NCBI RefSeq assembly: GCF_008123425.1
Contig: NZ_VSSS01000109.1
Coordinates: 1-53,109, forward strand
DNA length: 53,109 nt
Source: Bradyrhizobium rifense
GTDB taxonomy: Bacteria > Pseudomonadota > Alphaproteobacteria > Rhizobiales > Xanthobacteraceae
Reading direction: 5' to 3'
Below the pieces are notes generated by a model. That model was not told the DNA's origin and ran no database searches. It was given only the letters and a program-made list of their open reading frames with translations. Positions 26,107 through 34,969 of the stretch are shown here, one piece after another. Position 1 is the first letter of the stretch, and each line of letters opens with the position of its first letter. A program made the position numbers and the translations under genes.

Positions 26107-26994
26107 CTAGCTCTTTGTACTGGCTGTCTTGTCGAGCGCTGCGCGAAGTCCTCGGGCAAGCTTCATCGCGTCGTCATTGGCCCAAAAGTGCAAGAAGAAC
26201 AGCCGCGGCTGTTCGTCCAGCATGTGGCTGTGGACGGCGGTTACGTCGATACCATTCGTTCGTAATGCCTTGATCACCGGATTGACCTCGTCGCTGGAAA
26301 GAACGAAATCGCCTGTGATGGCTGCCTTGCCGCCCCCCGTGGGTTGAAAACCAATGGCTATCGCAACGCCCATCGGCCCGACTGGGCTAATCTGCATGCC
26401 TTTTTCCGTGACGGGATCACGGCGCGGCACGGCGAACTGATAAACACCGTTGTTCGCCTGTCCCTTGACGCCGATGATCTGATCGAGCTGTGCGGTATCG
26501 AGGTCGATGGCTGGCGGAGACGACGCGGCAGGTGTCGCGAGCGGTGTCCTGCTCTCCGCCAAGGCATCACGAATGACGGCGGCCATCCTGGCAGGATCGC
26601 CGTGGCCTCCGACATGCATGTAGAACGTGGCCGGACTGGCGCGCAGCAGGTGATTGTGGACGGCGGTGATCTCGAGGCCGCCTTCGATCATCTTGAGCAT
26701 GACGGGATTGATTTCGGTCTCGAGCAGAACGAGGTCGCCCATGATCATGGCCTCGCCGCGCATCGGCATGAACGCGATCCAGCCGCCGAGCGCCAGGGCG
26801 GGCTTGATGGTCACCCCGTCGAGGGTCACGGTCAGGTCCGTGCGGGGGAAGCCGTAGCGATGCACCTCGCCCGACACTACCGCTTTCCTTCCGAGCGTAT
26901 CATCGACGTTTTTCCAGTCGGTTTCCTGGGCGGTCGCAATCGTGGTGAAGGAGGCCGCAACGATCGAGGCGACGAGCCAGAGTTTGTTGCTCAT
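26107..26994 (-). CDS. exported DUF1259 (LppY/LpqO-like) protein
   Basis: The 295-residue protein has a signal peptide (LWLVASIVAASFTTIATA) and two copies of a DUF1259-type half-domain. Copy one includes INPVMLKMIEGGLEITAVHN and copy two VNPVIKALRTNGIDVTAVHS, each followed by a histidine-containing segment (FYMHVGGHGD and LFFLHFWAND). The function of the family is unknown. A strong AGGAGG sits upstream of the ATG. The start immediately follows the TAG of a small upstream frame, so the two may be cotranscribed. Confidence 0.85.
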   Translation of the reverse strand: MSNKLWLVASIVAASFTTIATAQETDWKNVDDTLGRKAVVSGEVHRYGFPRTDLTVTLDGVTIKPALALGGWIAFMPMRGEAMIMGDLVLLETEINPVMLKMIEGGLEITAVHNHLLRASPATFYMHVGGHGDPARMAAVIRDALAESRTPLATPAASSPPAIDLDTAQLDQIIGVKGQANNGVYQFAVPRRDPVTEKGMQISPVGPMGVAIAIGFQPTGGGKAAITGDFVLSSDEVNPVIKALRTNGIDVTAVHSHMLDEQPRLFFLHFWANDDAMKLARGLRAALDKTASTKS

Positions 26995-27240
26995 CTAGGT
27001 ATCCTCCTGATTTGGCGCGGGTTTGGTCGGCCCGGGATCGGCCGGCAGAATGCCTGCCTCAACTCCCATCGCGCGTAGCGCAATGGCGAAGCCTTTGTTG
27101 ATTCTCTGCGAACTGCCGAAATAGACGACTGACGAGTCATCGACGACAGAATCGGCCGCCGCGTCAGCGTCTGACAGACCGCAAGGGGTGCGCTGTGAAA
27201 TTGGAAGTTTTCGGTCGTCCATGCGCAATCCCCTCGACAT
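26995..27240 (-). CDS. small hypothetical protein upstream of DUF1259 gene
   Basis: An 81-codon frame ends directly against the ATG of the DUF1259 gene (TAGATG). The product is polar with one hydrophobic patch (NKGFAIALRAMGVEAGIL) and a proline-rich tail. I recognise no family. The tight junction suggests coupled translation, but the DUF1259 ribosome binding site lies inside this frame in any case, so the junction alone does not prove it is translated. Confidence 0.35.
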   Translation of the reverse strand: MSRGLRMDDRKLPISQRTPCGLSDADAAADSVVDDSSVVYFGSSQRINKGFAIALRAMGVEAGILPADPGPTKPAPNQEDT

Positions 27241-27407
27241 GTCGAGCGTTGCGCAGAGCTTGGACGGGGCCCGTCTAACGGGGAGTCTGCTTGTCCCCTC
27301 GACTACAGACTAGTTTGAAAGGACGCGACCTGCAAGGTCCGTAGCGTCCGTCACGCGCTTGCATGTCCGCTTCCGGGGGAACGTGTGGACTTCGCCGATA
27401 GAGGCGC

Positions 27408-30071
27408 TCACGCTGCGGCGGCCTGCTTCGACAGCAATTGCTTCAGCTTCGCCGCCGGCACCGCCGGGCTGAACAGCCAGCCCTGCATCTGGCTGCAGCC
27501 GAGCTGCCGCAGCACTTCGCGCTGCGCCTCGGTCTCGACGCCTTCGGCCGTCGTTGCCATGTGACGCGCGGCGGCCATATGCACCACGGCCTGGACGATC
27601 GGCGAGGAATCTTCTGGTTCGCCGATGCCGCTGATGAAGCTGCGGTCGATCTTGATCTTGTCGAACGGGAAACGGTGCAGGTAGCTCAGCGACGAATAGC
27701 CGGTGCCGAAATCGTCGAGCGCGATGCGCACGCCGAGCTCGCGCAGCTGCTGCAGGATGGTCAGCGCCTCCGCGTCGTCGCGGATCAGCACGGTTTCGGT
27801 GATCTCGAGCTCGAGCCGCCCTGGCGCGAGGCCTGACTCGGCCAGCGCGGCGGCGACCTTCAGCGCCAGCGTCTTCGACCGGAACTGCACCGGCGAGACG
27901 TTGACCGCGATGTGGATGTCGCCGGGCCAGGAGGCGGCTTCCGTGCAGGCCTGCCTCAGCACCCATTCGCCGATCTCGCTGATCAGGCCGGTGTCCTCAG
28001 CAACCGGAATGAAGTCGGCGGGCGAGACCATGCCGCGCTCTGGATGATGCCAGCGCAGCAGCGCCTCGCAGCCGGTGACGACATTGGCGGAGAGATCGAC
28101 CAGCGGCTGGTAGTGCACCTCGAATTCGCTGCGGGCGAGCGCCTGGCGCAGATCGAGCTCGAGCTGGCGGCGCAGCCTGGCCTTGGCGTCGTATTCGGGC
28201 ACGAAGATGCGGAAGGTGCCGCGTCCCTCCGATTTCGCGGCATACATCGCCAGATCGGCGCGCTTGAGCAGGTCTTCGAGATTGTCGCCGTGGTCGGGCG
28301 CGATCGCGATGCCGATGCTGGCGTCGCTCGCGATCTCCTGGCCCTTGCAGTCCACCGGCGTGCGCAGCGAATTCAGTATCTGTTCGGCGAGTGCACTCAG
28401 CTCGGTCTGGTCGCAGGTCCCGGCCTTGATGATGGCGAACTCGTCGCCGCCGAGCCGCGCCACCAGATCGTTGCCGCTGACGCAGGCGCGCAGGCGGTTG
28501 GCGACCTGGCGCAGCAATTCGTCGCCGACCTCGTGCCCGAGCGAATCGTTGACGCCCTTGAATTCATCGACGTCGATATAGAGGATCGCAAACGGCTTGC
28601 CTTGGGCAAGCTCCGCCACGCGCCGTTCAAGATGGCCGCGCATCAACACGCGGTTGGGCAGGTCGGTCAGCGCGTCGTAATGCGCCATATGCGCGATGCG
28701 CTCGTCGGCGCGGATGCGCTCGGTGACGTCGTCATGGGTGGCGAGCCAGCCACCGGCCGCGCCGGGCTGGTTCTTGATCTCGATCAGGCGGCCGTCGGAG
28801 GTCTCGACGATGTTGCTCTGGATGCGTCCGACGCTGTTCAGGATGTCGTCGCAATAGGAATCGACGTCGCCGTCGAACGAGCCGGTGTCGGCGCGATGCT
28901 GGATCACGTCGCGGAAATAGGCGCCGGGCTTCACCACCGCGGCCGAGAGCCCATACATGTCGATGTAGCGGCGATTGCAGACGATGAGCCGCTCGTCCTG
29001 GTCGAACATGAGCAGGCCCTGCGTCATCGTGTTCATCGCGGTGTCGAGCCGCTGCTTCTCCAGCGAGACGCGGCGCGTCACCTGGCGGAAGATCAGGAAC
29101 AGCGTCAGCACGAGCAAGCCGATCGACAGCACGGCGACAGTGACGAAGAATTTGGTCTGGGTGCGCCAGGTGGCGAGCGTCGCATCCAGCGATTTGGTGG
29201 CGACCACCACCAGCGGCTCGCCGGTCAGCATGCGCGAGGCGACGATGCGGTCCTTGCCGTCGATCGGGCTGGCAAGCTCGGTCGTGACGAAGGTGCGTTC
29301 GAACACGGCCCTCTGCTCCGGCGAGCCGGTGCGGTAGTTCTGCCCGATCATGGCGTCGACATGCGGAACGCGCGCAAGCAACTGGCCATTCTGGTGGTGC
29401 ATCGCGATCGAGGACTCTTCGCCGAGCCCTGTCGAAGCAAAGTACGATTCGAGCTGCTCCGGCGCGATCGCCCGCGTGACCATGCCGAGGAATTCGCCAT
29501 GCAGGCCGGACACGCGGCGCGCGATCACGATCGCCGGGCCATTGCCGAGCCGGCCGGGCACGACCTCGATCTCTTCCTGTGCGATCGGATCGTTCTTGAG
29601 CCGGTTGAAATAGCCGCGGTCGGCGACGGAGACGTCGGGGACGGGCCAACGCCGCGACGAGTTGATCAGCACGCCGTTGGAATCGAACACGTTGGCGCCG
29701 GCGATGTCGGACCAGCCGCTCGCCTTCGCGCGCAGCTCTTCGTGCATGGCGAGCGTACTCATCTCGCTGCGGAAGACGTCCGGGGAAGCGATGCCATGAC
29801 TTTCGAGTTCCGCGATGACGCTCTTCTGGAGCACCGCGAAATCCGCGAATTCGCGGTCGAAATGACGGGCGAGCAGCCGGACTGCGCTCTCGAGGTTGTC
29901 GCGGCCACTCTCGATGGCGCTCTGGCGGAAGCGATCGACGGTGAGCCCGGTGCCGATGGCGGTTGCCGCCATCAGCACGAAGCCGCCGACGATCAGCCAC
30001 GTCAACGGCGCGCCCCGCCATTGGCGAAGCAGCGCGCGCAGTCGCGCGGTCCATCGGATTGAAGCGCCCAT
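27408..30071 (-). CDS. membrane-bound GGDEF-EAL cyclic-di-GMP enzyme with Cache and PAS domains
   Basis: The 887-residue protein has a membrane helix at about 24-46, a periplasmic dCache-like sensor to about 305, a second helix at about 308-330, a PAS domain at about 345-455, GGDEF at about 465-620 and EAL from about 635. The diguanylate cyclase motif GGDEF is intact at 541-545. The phosphodiesterase motif EAL (669-671) and the DDFGTGYSSL loop, KIDRSFI and EGVETE are intact too. The RxxD inhibitory site before GGDEF is absent (SGND). Both activities are possible. GGGAGGACGGG precedes the ATG. It is probably monocistronic. Confidence 0.92.
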   Translation of the reverse strand: MGASIRWTARLRALLRQWRGAPLTWLIVGGFVLMAATAIGTGLTVDRFRQSAIESGRDNLESAVRLLARHFDREFADFAVLQKSVIAELESHGIASPDVFRSEMSTLAMHEELRAKASGWSDIAGANVFDSNGVLINSSRRWPVPDVSVADRGYFNRLKNDPIAQEEIEVVPGRLGNGPAIVIARRVSGLHGEFLGMVTRAIAPEQLESYFASTGLGEESSIAMHHQNGQLLARVPHVDAMIGQNYRTGSPEQRAVFERTFVTTELASPIDGKDRIVASRMLTGEPLVVVATKSLDATLATWRTQTKFFVTVAVLSIGLLVLTLFLIFRQVTRRVSLEKQRLDTAMNTMTQGLLMFDQDERLIVCNRRYIDMYGLSAAVVKPGAYFRDVIQHRADTGSFDGDVDSYCDDILNSVGRIQSNIVETSDGRLIEIKNQPGAAGGWLATHDDVTERIRADERIAHMAHYDALTDLPNRVLMRGHLERRVAELAQGKPFAILYIDVDEFKGVNDSLGHEVGDELLRQVANRLRACVSGNDLVARLGGDEFAIIKAGTCDQTELSALAEQILNSLRTPVDCKGQEIASDASIGIAIAPDHGDNLEDLLKRADLAMYAAKSEGRGTFRIFVPEYDAKARLRRQLELDLRQALARSEFEVHYQPLVDLSANVVTGCEALLRWHHPERGMVSPADFIPVAEDTGLISEIGEWVLRQACTEAASWPGDIHIAVNVSPVQFRSKTLALKVAAALAESGLAPGRLELEITETVLIRDDAEALTILQQLRELGVRIALDDFGTGYSSLSYLHRFPFDKIKIDRSFISGIGEPEDSSPIVQAVVHMAAARHMATTAEGVETEAQREVLRQLGCSQMQGWLFSPAVPAAKLKQLLSKQAAAA

Positions 30072-30196
30072 CCCGTCCTCCCGTGGGATGCAAGATGCAG
30101 CAAAACCGCCAAGACCCCGTTACCAGTCAGGGTTAGGAAAATGTGAATCGGAGCGGAATCAGGGAGTTGGTTCCCCGGCCGACAGGCGATGAAACG

Positions 30197-30889
30197 TCAC
30201 CGCTTGATCTCCCAGTTCAGCGCTTCCGCGTTGCCCTTGGCGAACATCGCCGGCACGTCGAATTTGCCGGTCTTGAGGTCATAGCGACATTTCCAGTCGG
30301 CCAGTCCCTTCACGGCGACGTTCTTCGGGTGTTTGTCCATCTCGCCCGACAGCGAGATCAGGAGGTAGCGGTTGTTGGGCCAGTCGACGCCGAGCCAGCG
30401 ATAAGCATCCTCGGTGCCTTTCATCAGATTGGCCGAGATGTGGTAATCGAGCTTCATGTTCCTCGTATCGGGCCGGCTGTGAAAATAGTCCCAGGCCAGA
30501 TCGCTCAGCGACTTCCTGGTGGCGCTGGCGAAGGCGCCGTTCTCGACATGGTAGAGAAACAGATCCTGCTCGCCCGAGCCGGTCTTCTGCATCCGCACCA
30601 GCCATTGCGAGTCGCTGGTGAAGCGGAAGCCGGCGCCATAGCCCTGCTCCGGCTTCAGCTCGGTCATCTGGTCGCCACGCCGGGCCCAGACCTGCCATTT
30701 GACGTCGAAATCCCCGCCGTCCTTCATGTACTGCTCGAGCCTGGTGGCGCCGTCGGGCGAGGTGAAGGCGAGATCGGCATTGTCGGTGAGGACGAAACCC
30801 GCCGGCGGGCCGGAGGCGGCGAGCGCGGGGGCGGCGGCGAGCGTCAGAGCAAGCACCAGCCATGGCGCGGCGCGATAAAATGCGGTCAC
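30197..30889 (-). CDS. exported hypothetical protein
   Basis: The 230-residue protein has a clear signal peptide (PWLVLALTLAAAPALA) and a soluble, tryptophan- and tyrosine-rich domain with no recognised motif. It is probably periplasmic. Translation starts at GTG with AAGGA upstream. It is divergent from the LysM gene, from which it is separated by about 150 bases that should hold both promoters. Confidence 0.72.
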   Translation of the reverse strand: MTAFYRAAPWLVLALTLAAAPALAASGPPAGFVLTDNADLAFTSPDGATRLEQYMKDGGDFDVKWQVWARRGDQMTELKPEQGYGAGFRFTSDSQWLVRMQKTGSGEQDLFLYHVENGAFASATRKSLSDLAWDYFHSRPDTRNMKLDYHISANLMKGTEDAYRWLGVDWPNNRYLLISLSGEMDKHPKNVAVKGLADWKCRYDLKTGKFDVPAMFAKGNAEALNWEIKR

Positions 30890-31040
30890 GAGGTAGTCCT
30901 TAAAAAAAAATGCCGCAGTGCGGCCTCGCCCATTTGACGTAGAGCGGGGCCCGTCGGTTCATCCCATTGACCGTCTTGCTGCCGTAGCCAAAACGGCGCA
31001 ATTTGCCGGGGTTGATTTGCGACCTGAGGTTTGAGGACTG

Positions 31041-32036
31041 ATGATCACCGCATCCAAGGCCTTCATTGCATTCTGTCTGCTCGCGGTGGCCGGCACCGTG
31101 CTGGTGATCGGCCCGACCGAGCTGCGCCGCCTGCTGCCGGGCGGAGCGAGCACCGAGGTCGCGGTCGTCGCCAAGCCTGGGAGCAAGCCGGAGGTGAAGG
31201 CCGAGGCCAAGACCGAGAAGGCCGAAGAACCGAAGCTCGCTGCGGTTGCACCACCGGCACCGGCCGACGCGCCGAAGGCGGGGGCGCTCGCCGAGACCCA
31301 GAAGCAGGTCGCGGCGCTGGCCGATATCGCGCCGGCCAAGCCGCAGCCATCCGTTGCGGACACCGGTCCCCGCTTCGACGTCGCCCGCGTCGACGACCAT
31401 GGCGAGGCCGCGGTGATCGCCGGCCAGGCCGCGCCGGGTTCGAAGGTCGAGCTGCTGCGTGATGGCCAGCCGCTCGACAGCGTGGTCGCCGATGCCTCGG
31501 GCCAGTTCGTGATGACCCCGCCAAAGCTTCCCGCCGGCAGCTATGAGCTGACGCTGCGCGCCAAGGCGCCCGACGGCACCGTCACGCAATCCGGCCGTAC
31601 CATGCCGGTGACGGTGGCCGAAACCGCGCCGCCGCCTGCGCGCGTCGCATCGGTTGCGAAGCAGGAAGCAAAGCCTGACGACAAATCCGACGTGGTCGCG
31701 TCCCTGCCGGCACCGCACCTGGCCTCCGCGCCGGATCGGTCCGCAGCTCGGCCGCGCATGATGGGCACGCCCAAGCCCAGGTCCATGGCGAGGATGCCTG
31801 CGGCGGGTGCGACGGTCGCTTCCGCCTCGCCCGCGGACGTCCTCAACACGACACCGGCGGAGGCCGGCGGCAGCCGGGTGGTCTCCCGCGGCGACAGCCT
31901 CTGGGCACTCAGCCGTCTCGCCTACGGCGACGGCAACCGCTACGCGGTGATCTTCAACGCCAACCGCGAAAAGATCCGCAATCCCAATTTGATCTATCCC
32001 GGGCAGACTGTTGTCATGCCGCAAAAGGCGCAGTGA
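31041..32036 (+). CDS. LysM-domain envelope protein with Ig-like segment
   Basis: The 331-residue protein has an N-terminal hydrophobic anchor or signal (AFIAFCLLAVAGTVLVIG), a long Ala/Lys/Pro-rich linker, a beta-rich Ig-like segment at about 110-195 (PGSKVELLRDGQPLD, AGSYELTLRAKAPDG), a second disordered linker and a C-terminal LysM domain at about 280-328 (SRGDSLWALSRLAYGDG to YPGQTVVMP). LysM binds the N-acetylglucosamine backbone of peptidoglycan. It probably links the cytoplasmic membrane to the wall. TGAGGACTG sits before the ATG. Confidence 0.85.
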   Translation: MITASKAFIAFCLLAVAGTVLVIGPTELRRLLPGGASTEVAVVAKPGSKPEVKAEAKTEKAEEPKLAAVAPPAPADAPKAGALAETQKQVAALADIAPAKPQPSVADTGPRFDVARVDDHGEAAVIAGQAAPGSKVELLRDGQPLDSVVADASGQFVMTPPKLPAGSYELTLRAKAPDGTVTQSGRTMPVTVAETAPPPARVASVAKQEAKPDDKSDVVASLPAPHLASAPDRSAARPRMMGTPKPRSMARMPAAGATVASASPADVLNTTPAEAGGSRVVSRGDSLWALSRLAYGDGNRYAVIFNANREKIRNPNLIYPGQTVVMPQKAQ

Positions 32037-32046
32037 GGCTTGCTTC

Positions 32047-32070
32047 GCCTCTCCCGCTTGCGGGAGAGGC
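32047..32070. terminator. perfect 11-bp stem-loop after the LysM gene
   Basis: GCCTCTCCCGC and GCGGGAGAGGC face each other across two bases, starting ten bases after the LysM stop codon. There is no clear T-run. Similar CCCGC/GCGGG modules recur at about 32188-32210 and 32250-32272, so this is likely a repeated palindromic unit that may also stop transcription. Confidence 0.5.
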
Positions 32071-32385
32071 CGACGCGCCCCGGGCGATGCGAAGCATCGG
32101 CCCGCGCGCGGCGGGTGAGGGTTCTCGCCATGCAGGGACATTCTCTGCAATCCTCAACAATCCCGACGCGGAGACACCCCCACCCTAGCCCTCCCCCGCA
32201 AGCGGGAAAGGGAGCGCAGTGCCGATGCCGCCGCATCGTGCACACCATTGTCTTGCCGCAAGCGGGGAGAGGTAAGCGCCACCACTCTGCGACGCTTTGA
32301 CCGTCTCGCCGCGGAACATTTGGTTCCCCTGCGCGTCTTCTTCCTGCGACGCGATGCGCGCTTGGCGCTGGAGGAGGGCCAAGAA
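32071..32385. repeat. REP-like palindrome cluster without a gene
   Basis: This interval holds further short GC-rich palindromic fragments (for example CTCCCCCGCAAGCGGGAAAG at about 32190 and GCCGCAAGCGGGGAGAGG at about 32254) and a GAAGCATCGGCCCG-type segment. I see no gene. The last 100 bases can be read in frame with the downstream gene but lack a good start. Confidence 0.5.
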
Positions 32386-33675
32386 GTGATCGGCTCGGTG
32401 GTCATGTCGAGATCACGCTTGGGACTGGCGCTTACCGGCGCTGTCCTGGTGCTTCTGACAGTGCTGTTGCCGAATACGGCAGAAGCGCAGTTCGGGCTAC
32501 GCGGCGGGCCGCTCGGTGTTGCGCGCTTCGCCGTCGGCCACGTCATCGGCCTGTCGCGATTGCGCCACGCACGGATGGCAGTGCGAAGCGGCCGCACCCG
32601 TGACGCCGCGTTGAGATCGCAGGACCCGCGCGGTGCCGAGCGTGGCCAAGCCGCCAATCCCTACGTGATGCGTGCCGCGCTCACGGCAGGTGCTGCGCTG
32701 TCAGCCTGGCATGGCGGCCGCCGTCCGCAGGGCTGGTGGCGTCATCCCGACGGCAGCTATGGCTGGATCGGTCCCGTATTCTGGCCGTTCGCGCATGACG
32801 ACCTCACCACCGCGATCGTCTTCGGCGATACGACCAGCCTCGCGCTCTATGGCTATGGCGATATCTATGCGGCGATCTTCGCGCCCTATGCGGCGCCGGA
32901 GCTCGCCGCCTACACCGCGCCGCAGGGCCGCCGTGCGCGACGCGTCCCTTCGGTGGAAGCGGTCTGCGATGGCAGCGACACCGGCGGCTTGCCCGTCGAC
33001 CGCATCGCCGCCGCGGTGCAGCCGAACGAGATGCAGCGCACCGCGCTCGACGATCTCAGCGCGGCCTGGGCTTCGGCGCGCGATACCATTCGCGCCGCGT
33101 GCCCGGCGCAGGCGCCCATGACGGCGGCGGAGCGGCTCGGCGTGATGCGGGCCCGGCTTGATGCCATGATCAAGGCGACGGACGCGCTGGCGGCGCCGCT
33201 CGCCAAATTCGTCGACCTTCTCGATGACAGCCAGAAAGCAAAGCTAGATTCGCTGGCCAACGAACGCCGCGCGGCGCTCGCGTCGGCCCAGCATAAGGAC
33301 GCGCAGGCCGCCTCAGCCTGCGATCCGAACAACGATCCCCGCTACGATGTGCAGGCCCAGCGTCAATACGAGCAGCTCGTACAGCAGCAATGGCCCGCCG
33401 CCGACATCGCATCCACGCTGAAGCTCGACGACACCGGTCGCGCCCGGCTCGACGTGCTCCAGGACACCACGCTGCGCACCATGGAGACGCTCAGTCCCTG
33501 TCCGTCGAAATCGGCAGCAACGCCGCAGGCCCGCCTCGCCGCCGTGAAGGCGCGGCTCGAAAGGATGCAGCAGGCGGTGGGCGGCGTCGGCGATGCGCTC
33601 GACGATTTCGAGGCGGACCTGAGCGACGAGCAGAAGGCTGCCTTCGAGGCGATCGGACCGAAGCGCGGGATGTGA
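32386..33675 (+). CDS. exported LTXXQ-family (Spy/CpxP-like) protein
   Basis: The 429-residue protein has a signal peptide (LALTGAVLVLLTVLLPNTAEA) and a Gly/Arg-rich N-terminal third. The C-terminal part has several helical units of LTXXQ type, such as NEMQRTALDDLSAAW, DDSQKAKLDSLANER, DDTGRARLDVLQDTT and SDEQKAAFEAIG. Spy and CpxP, which carry such motifs, are periplasmic chaperones or stress modulators; this is larger and its role is unknown. I chose the GTG at 32386 because GGAGGAGGG precedes it; an ATG at 32404 is the alternative. Several cysteines are spaced for disulfides. Confidence 0.75.
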   Translation: MIGSVVMSRSRLGLALTGAVLVLLTVLLPNTAEAQFGLRGGPLGVARFAVGHVIGLSRLRHARMAVRSGRTRDAALRSQDPRGAERGQAANPYVMRAALTAGAALSAWHGGRRPQGWWRHPDGSYGWIGPVFWPFAHDDLTTAIVFGDTTSLALYGYGDIYAAIFAPYAAPELAAYTAPQGRRARRVPSVEAVCDGSDTGGLPVDRIAAAVQPNEMQRTALDDLSAAWASARDTIRAACPAQAPMTAAERLGVMRARLDAMIKATDALAAPLAKFVDLLDDSQKAKLDSLANERRAALASAQHKDAQAASACDPNNDPRYDVQAQRQYEQLVQQQWPAADIASTLKLDDTGRARLDVLQDTTLRTMETLSPCPSKSAATPQARLAAVKARLERMQQAVGGVGDALDDFEADLSDEQKAAFEAIGPKRGM

Positions 33676-33872
33676 GCGGCCCGCTCTCTCTGCGTTCCCT
33701 CCCCTTGCCGAGCTGGGTAAAGGCGGCGAACCTCTTGGCTGTCGCAGCGACTAAATCAACGGGCGGCATCCCGCCGCCTGCGCTGCGGCATTTCTCATCC
33801 GGTCAGCCCATGGCCCGCCGCAAGCGCTTCTGCTATCGATTGAAGCCTTCTTGCGATCAACCGGAATGACCG

Positions 33873-34760
33873 ATGCGTTCATTGCCTGCGCGTTCCTTTT
33901 CCCAGACCTTCGTTGCCCTTGCCGGACTGGCGCTGGTCTCCGCCCAGCCCGTGCGCGCTGCCGATGACGACGCGCCCAAGGGGCCGGCGGTCACGGTGCT
34001 GAAGGCGGCAAAGTCCTGCTTCTCCGACATCGTCGAGGCCACCGGCTCGATCATCGCGCGCGAGGAGACCTCGGTGCGGCCCGAGCGTCCGGGGCTGAAG
34101 GTGACCGAGGTGCTGGCCGAAGCCGGCGAGACCACGACGGCCGGCCAGGTGATGGCACGGCTGGCGTTGCCCGAAGGCGGCACGCTGCAGGTCACCGCTC
34201 CCGTCGCCGGCGTCATCGCCTCCTCGAGCGCACAGATCGGCAACCTCGCCTCGGCCAAGGGCGAGGCGCTGTTCACCATCGTGGCGCGCAGCGAATACGA
34301 CCTCGTCGCCCTCGTCGCGACCAGCGATATCAGGAAGCTCGCTATCAATCAGCCGGCCACCGTGCGCATTGCCGGCGCCGGCGATCTCGACGGCAAGGTG
34401 CGCCGCATCGGTCCGACCGTCGAGCCGAACATCCAGCAGGGCATGGTCTATATCGGGATCTCGTCGCAGAAGCGGCTGCTGCTGAATGCGAGCGGCCGTG
34501 CGCTGATCAAGACCGGGCAGAGCTGCAACGTCGCGGTGCCGCTGACGTCGGTGCAATATTCATCCGCCGGCACCGTGGTGCAGGTGATCCGCCGCAATCG
34601 CGTCGAGACCAAGCGCGTCGAGACCGGTTTGATGTCGGGCGGCAATATCGAGGTACGTGACGGCCTCAACGAAGGCGATATCGTCGTCGCCCGCGCCGGC
34701 GCGCTGCTCCGCGAAGGCGATCCCGTGCGCCCGGTGATGGCGAGCGAAGCGGCGAAGTAG
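33873..34760 (+). CDS. second HlyD/RND-type periplasmic adaptor, without a pump gene
   Basis: This 295-residue exported protein (signal peptide with VALAGLALVSAQPVRA) is a paralogue of the adaptor at 4368-5297. Matching positions include CFSDIVEATG (CFSDLVRVTG), SCNVAVPLTS (SCGVAVPKTA), VETKRVETGL (VETRRVRVGL) and GDIVVARAG (GEIVVADAG). The other copy has a membrane anchor, while this one looks cleaved. No RND pump gene follows: the next gene, on the other strand, encodes a caspase-fold protein. It may serve a pump encoded elsewhere, or the duplicated pair may work without one. Confidence 0.84.
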   Translation: MRSLPARSFSQTFVALAGLALVSAQPVRAADDDAPKGPAVTVLKAAKSCFSDIVEATGSIIAREETSVRPERPGLKVTEVLAEAGETTTAGQVMARLALPEGGTLQVTAPVAGVIASSSAQIGNLASAKGEALFTIVARSEYDLVALVATSDIRKLAINQPATVRIAGAGDLDGKVRRIGPTVEPNIQQGMVYIGISSQKRLLLNASGRALIKTGQSCNVAVPLTSVQYSSAGTVVQVIRRNRVETKRVETGLMSGGNIEVRDGLNEGDIVVARAGALLREGDPVRPVMASEAAK

Positions 34761-34771
34761 CAAGACGGTCT

Positions 34772-34960
34772 CGTAGGGTGGGCAAAGCGACTTGTCCGCC
34801 ATAGCTCGTAGAGCGACGGCGGAAGCGTGCCACGTCTCCCATCGAATTAAACCACGGAGAGATGGTGGGCACGGCGCGTTGCGCCTTTGCCCACCCTACG
34901 AAACTGTTCGCGTCGAGAGAGAAGTGGTGGATTACGCCTTCGGCTAATCCACTTTACGAA
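34772..34960. repeat. composite palindromic intergenic repeat
   Basis: CGTAGGGTGGGCAAAGCG at 34772-34789 is inverted at 34882-34900 (CGCCTTTGCCCACCCTACG), with one extra base in the right arm. A second unit at about 34925-34955 (GTGGATTACGCCTTCGGCTA) is the same as in the repeat at 19616-19732. It lies between the convergent adaptor and caspase-fold genes. Confidence 0.72.
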
Positions 34961-34969
34961 CCCAGCGAA

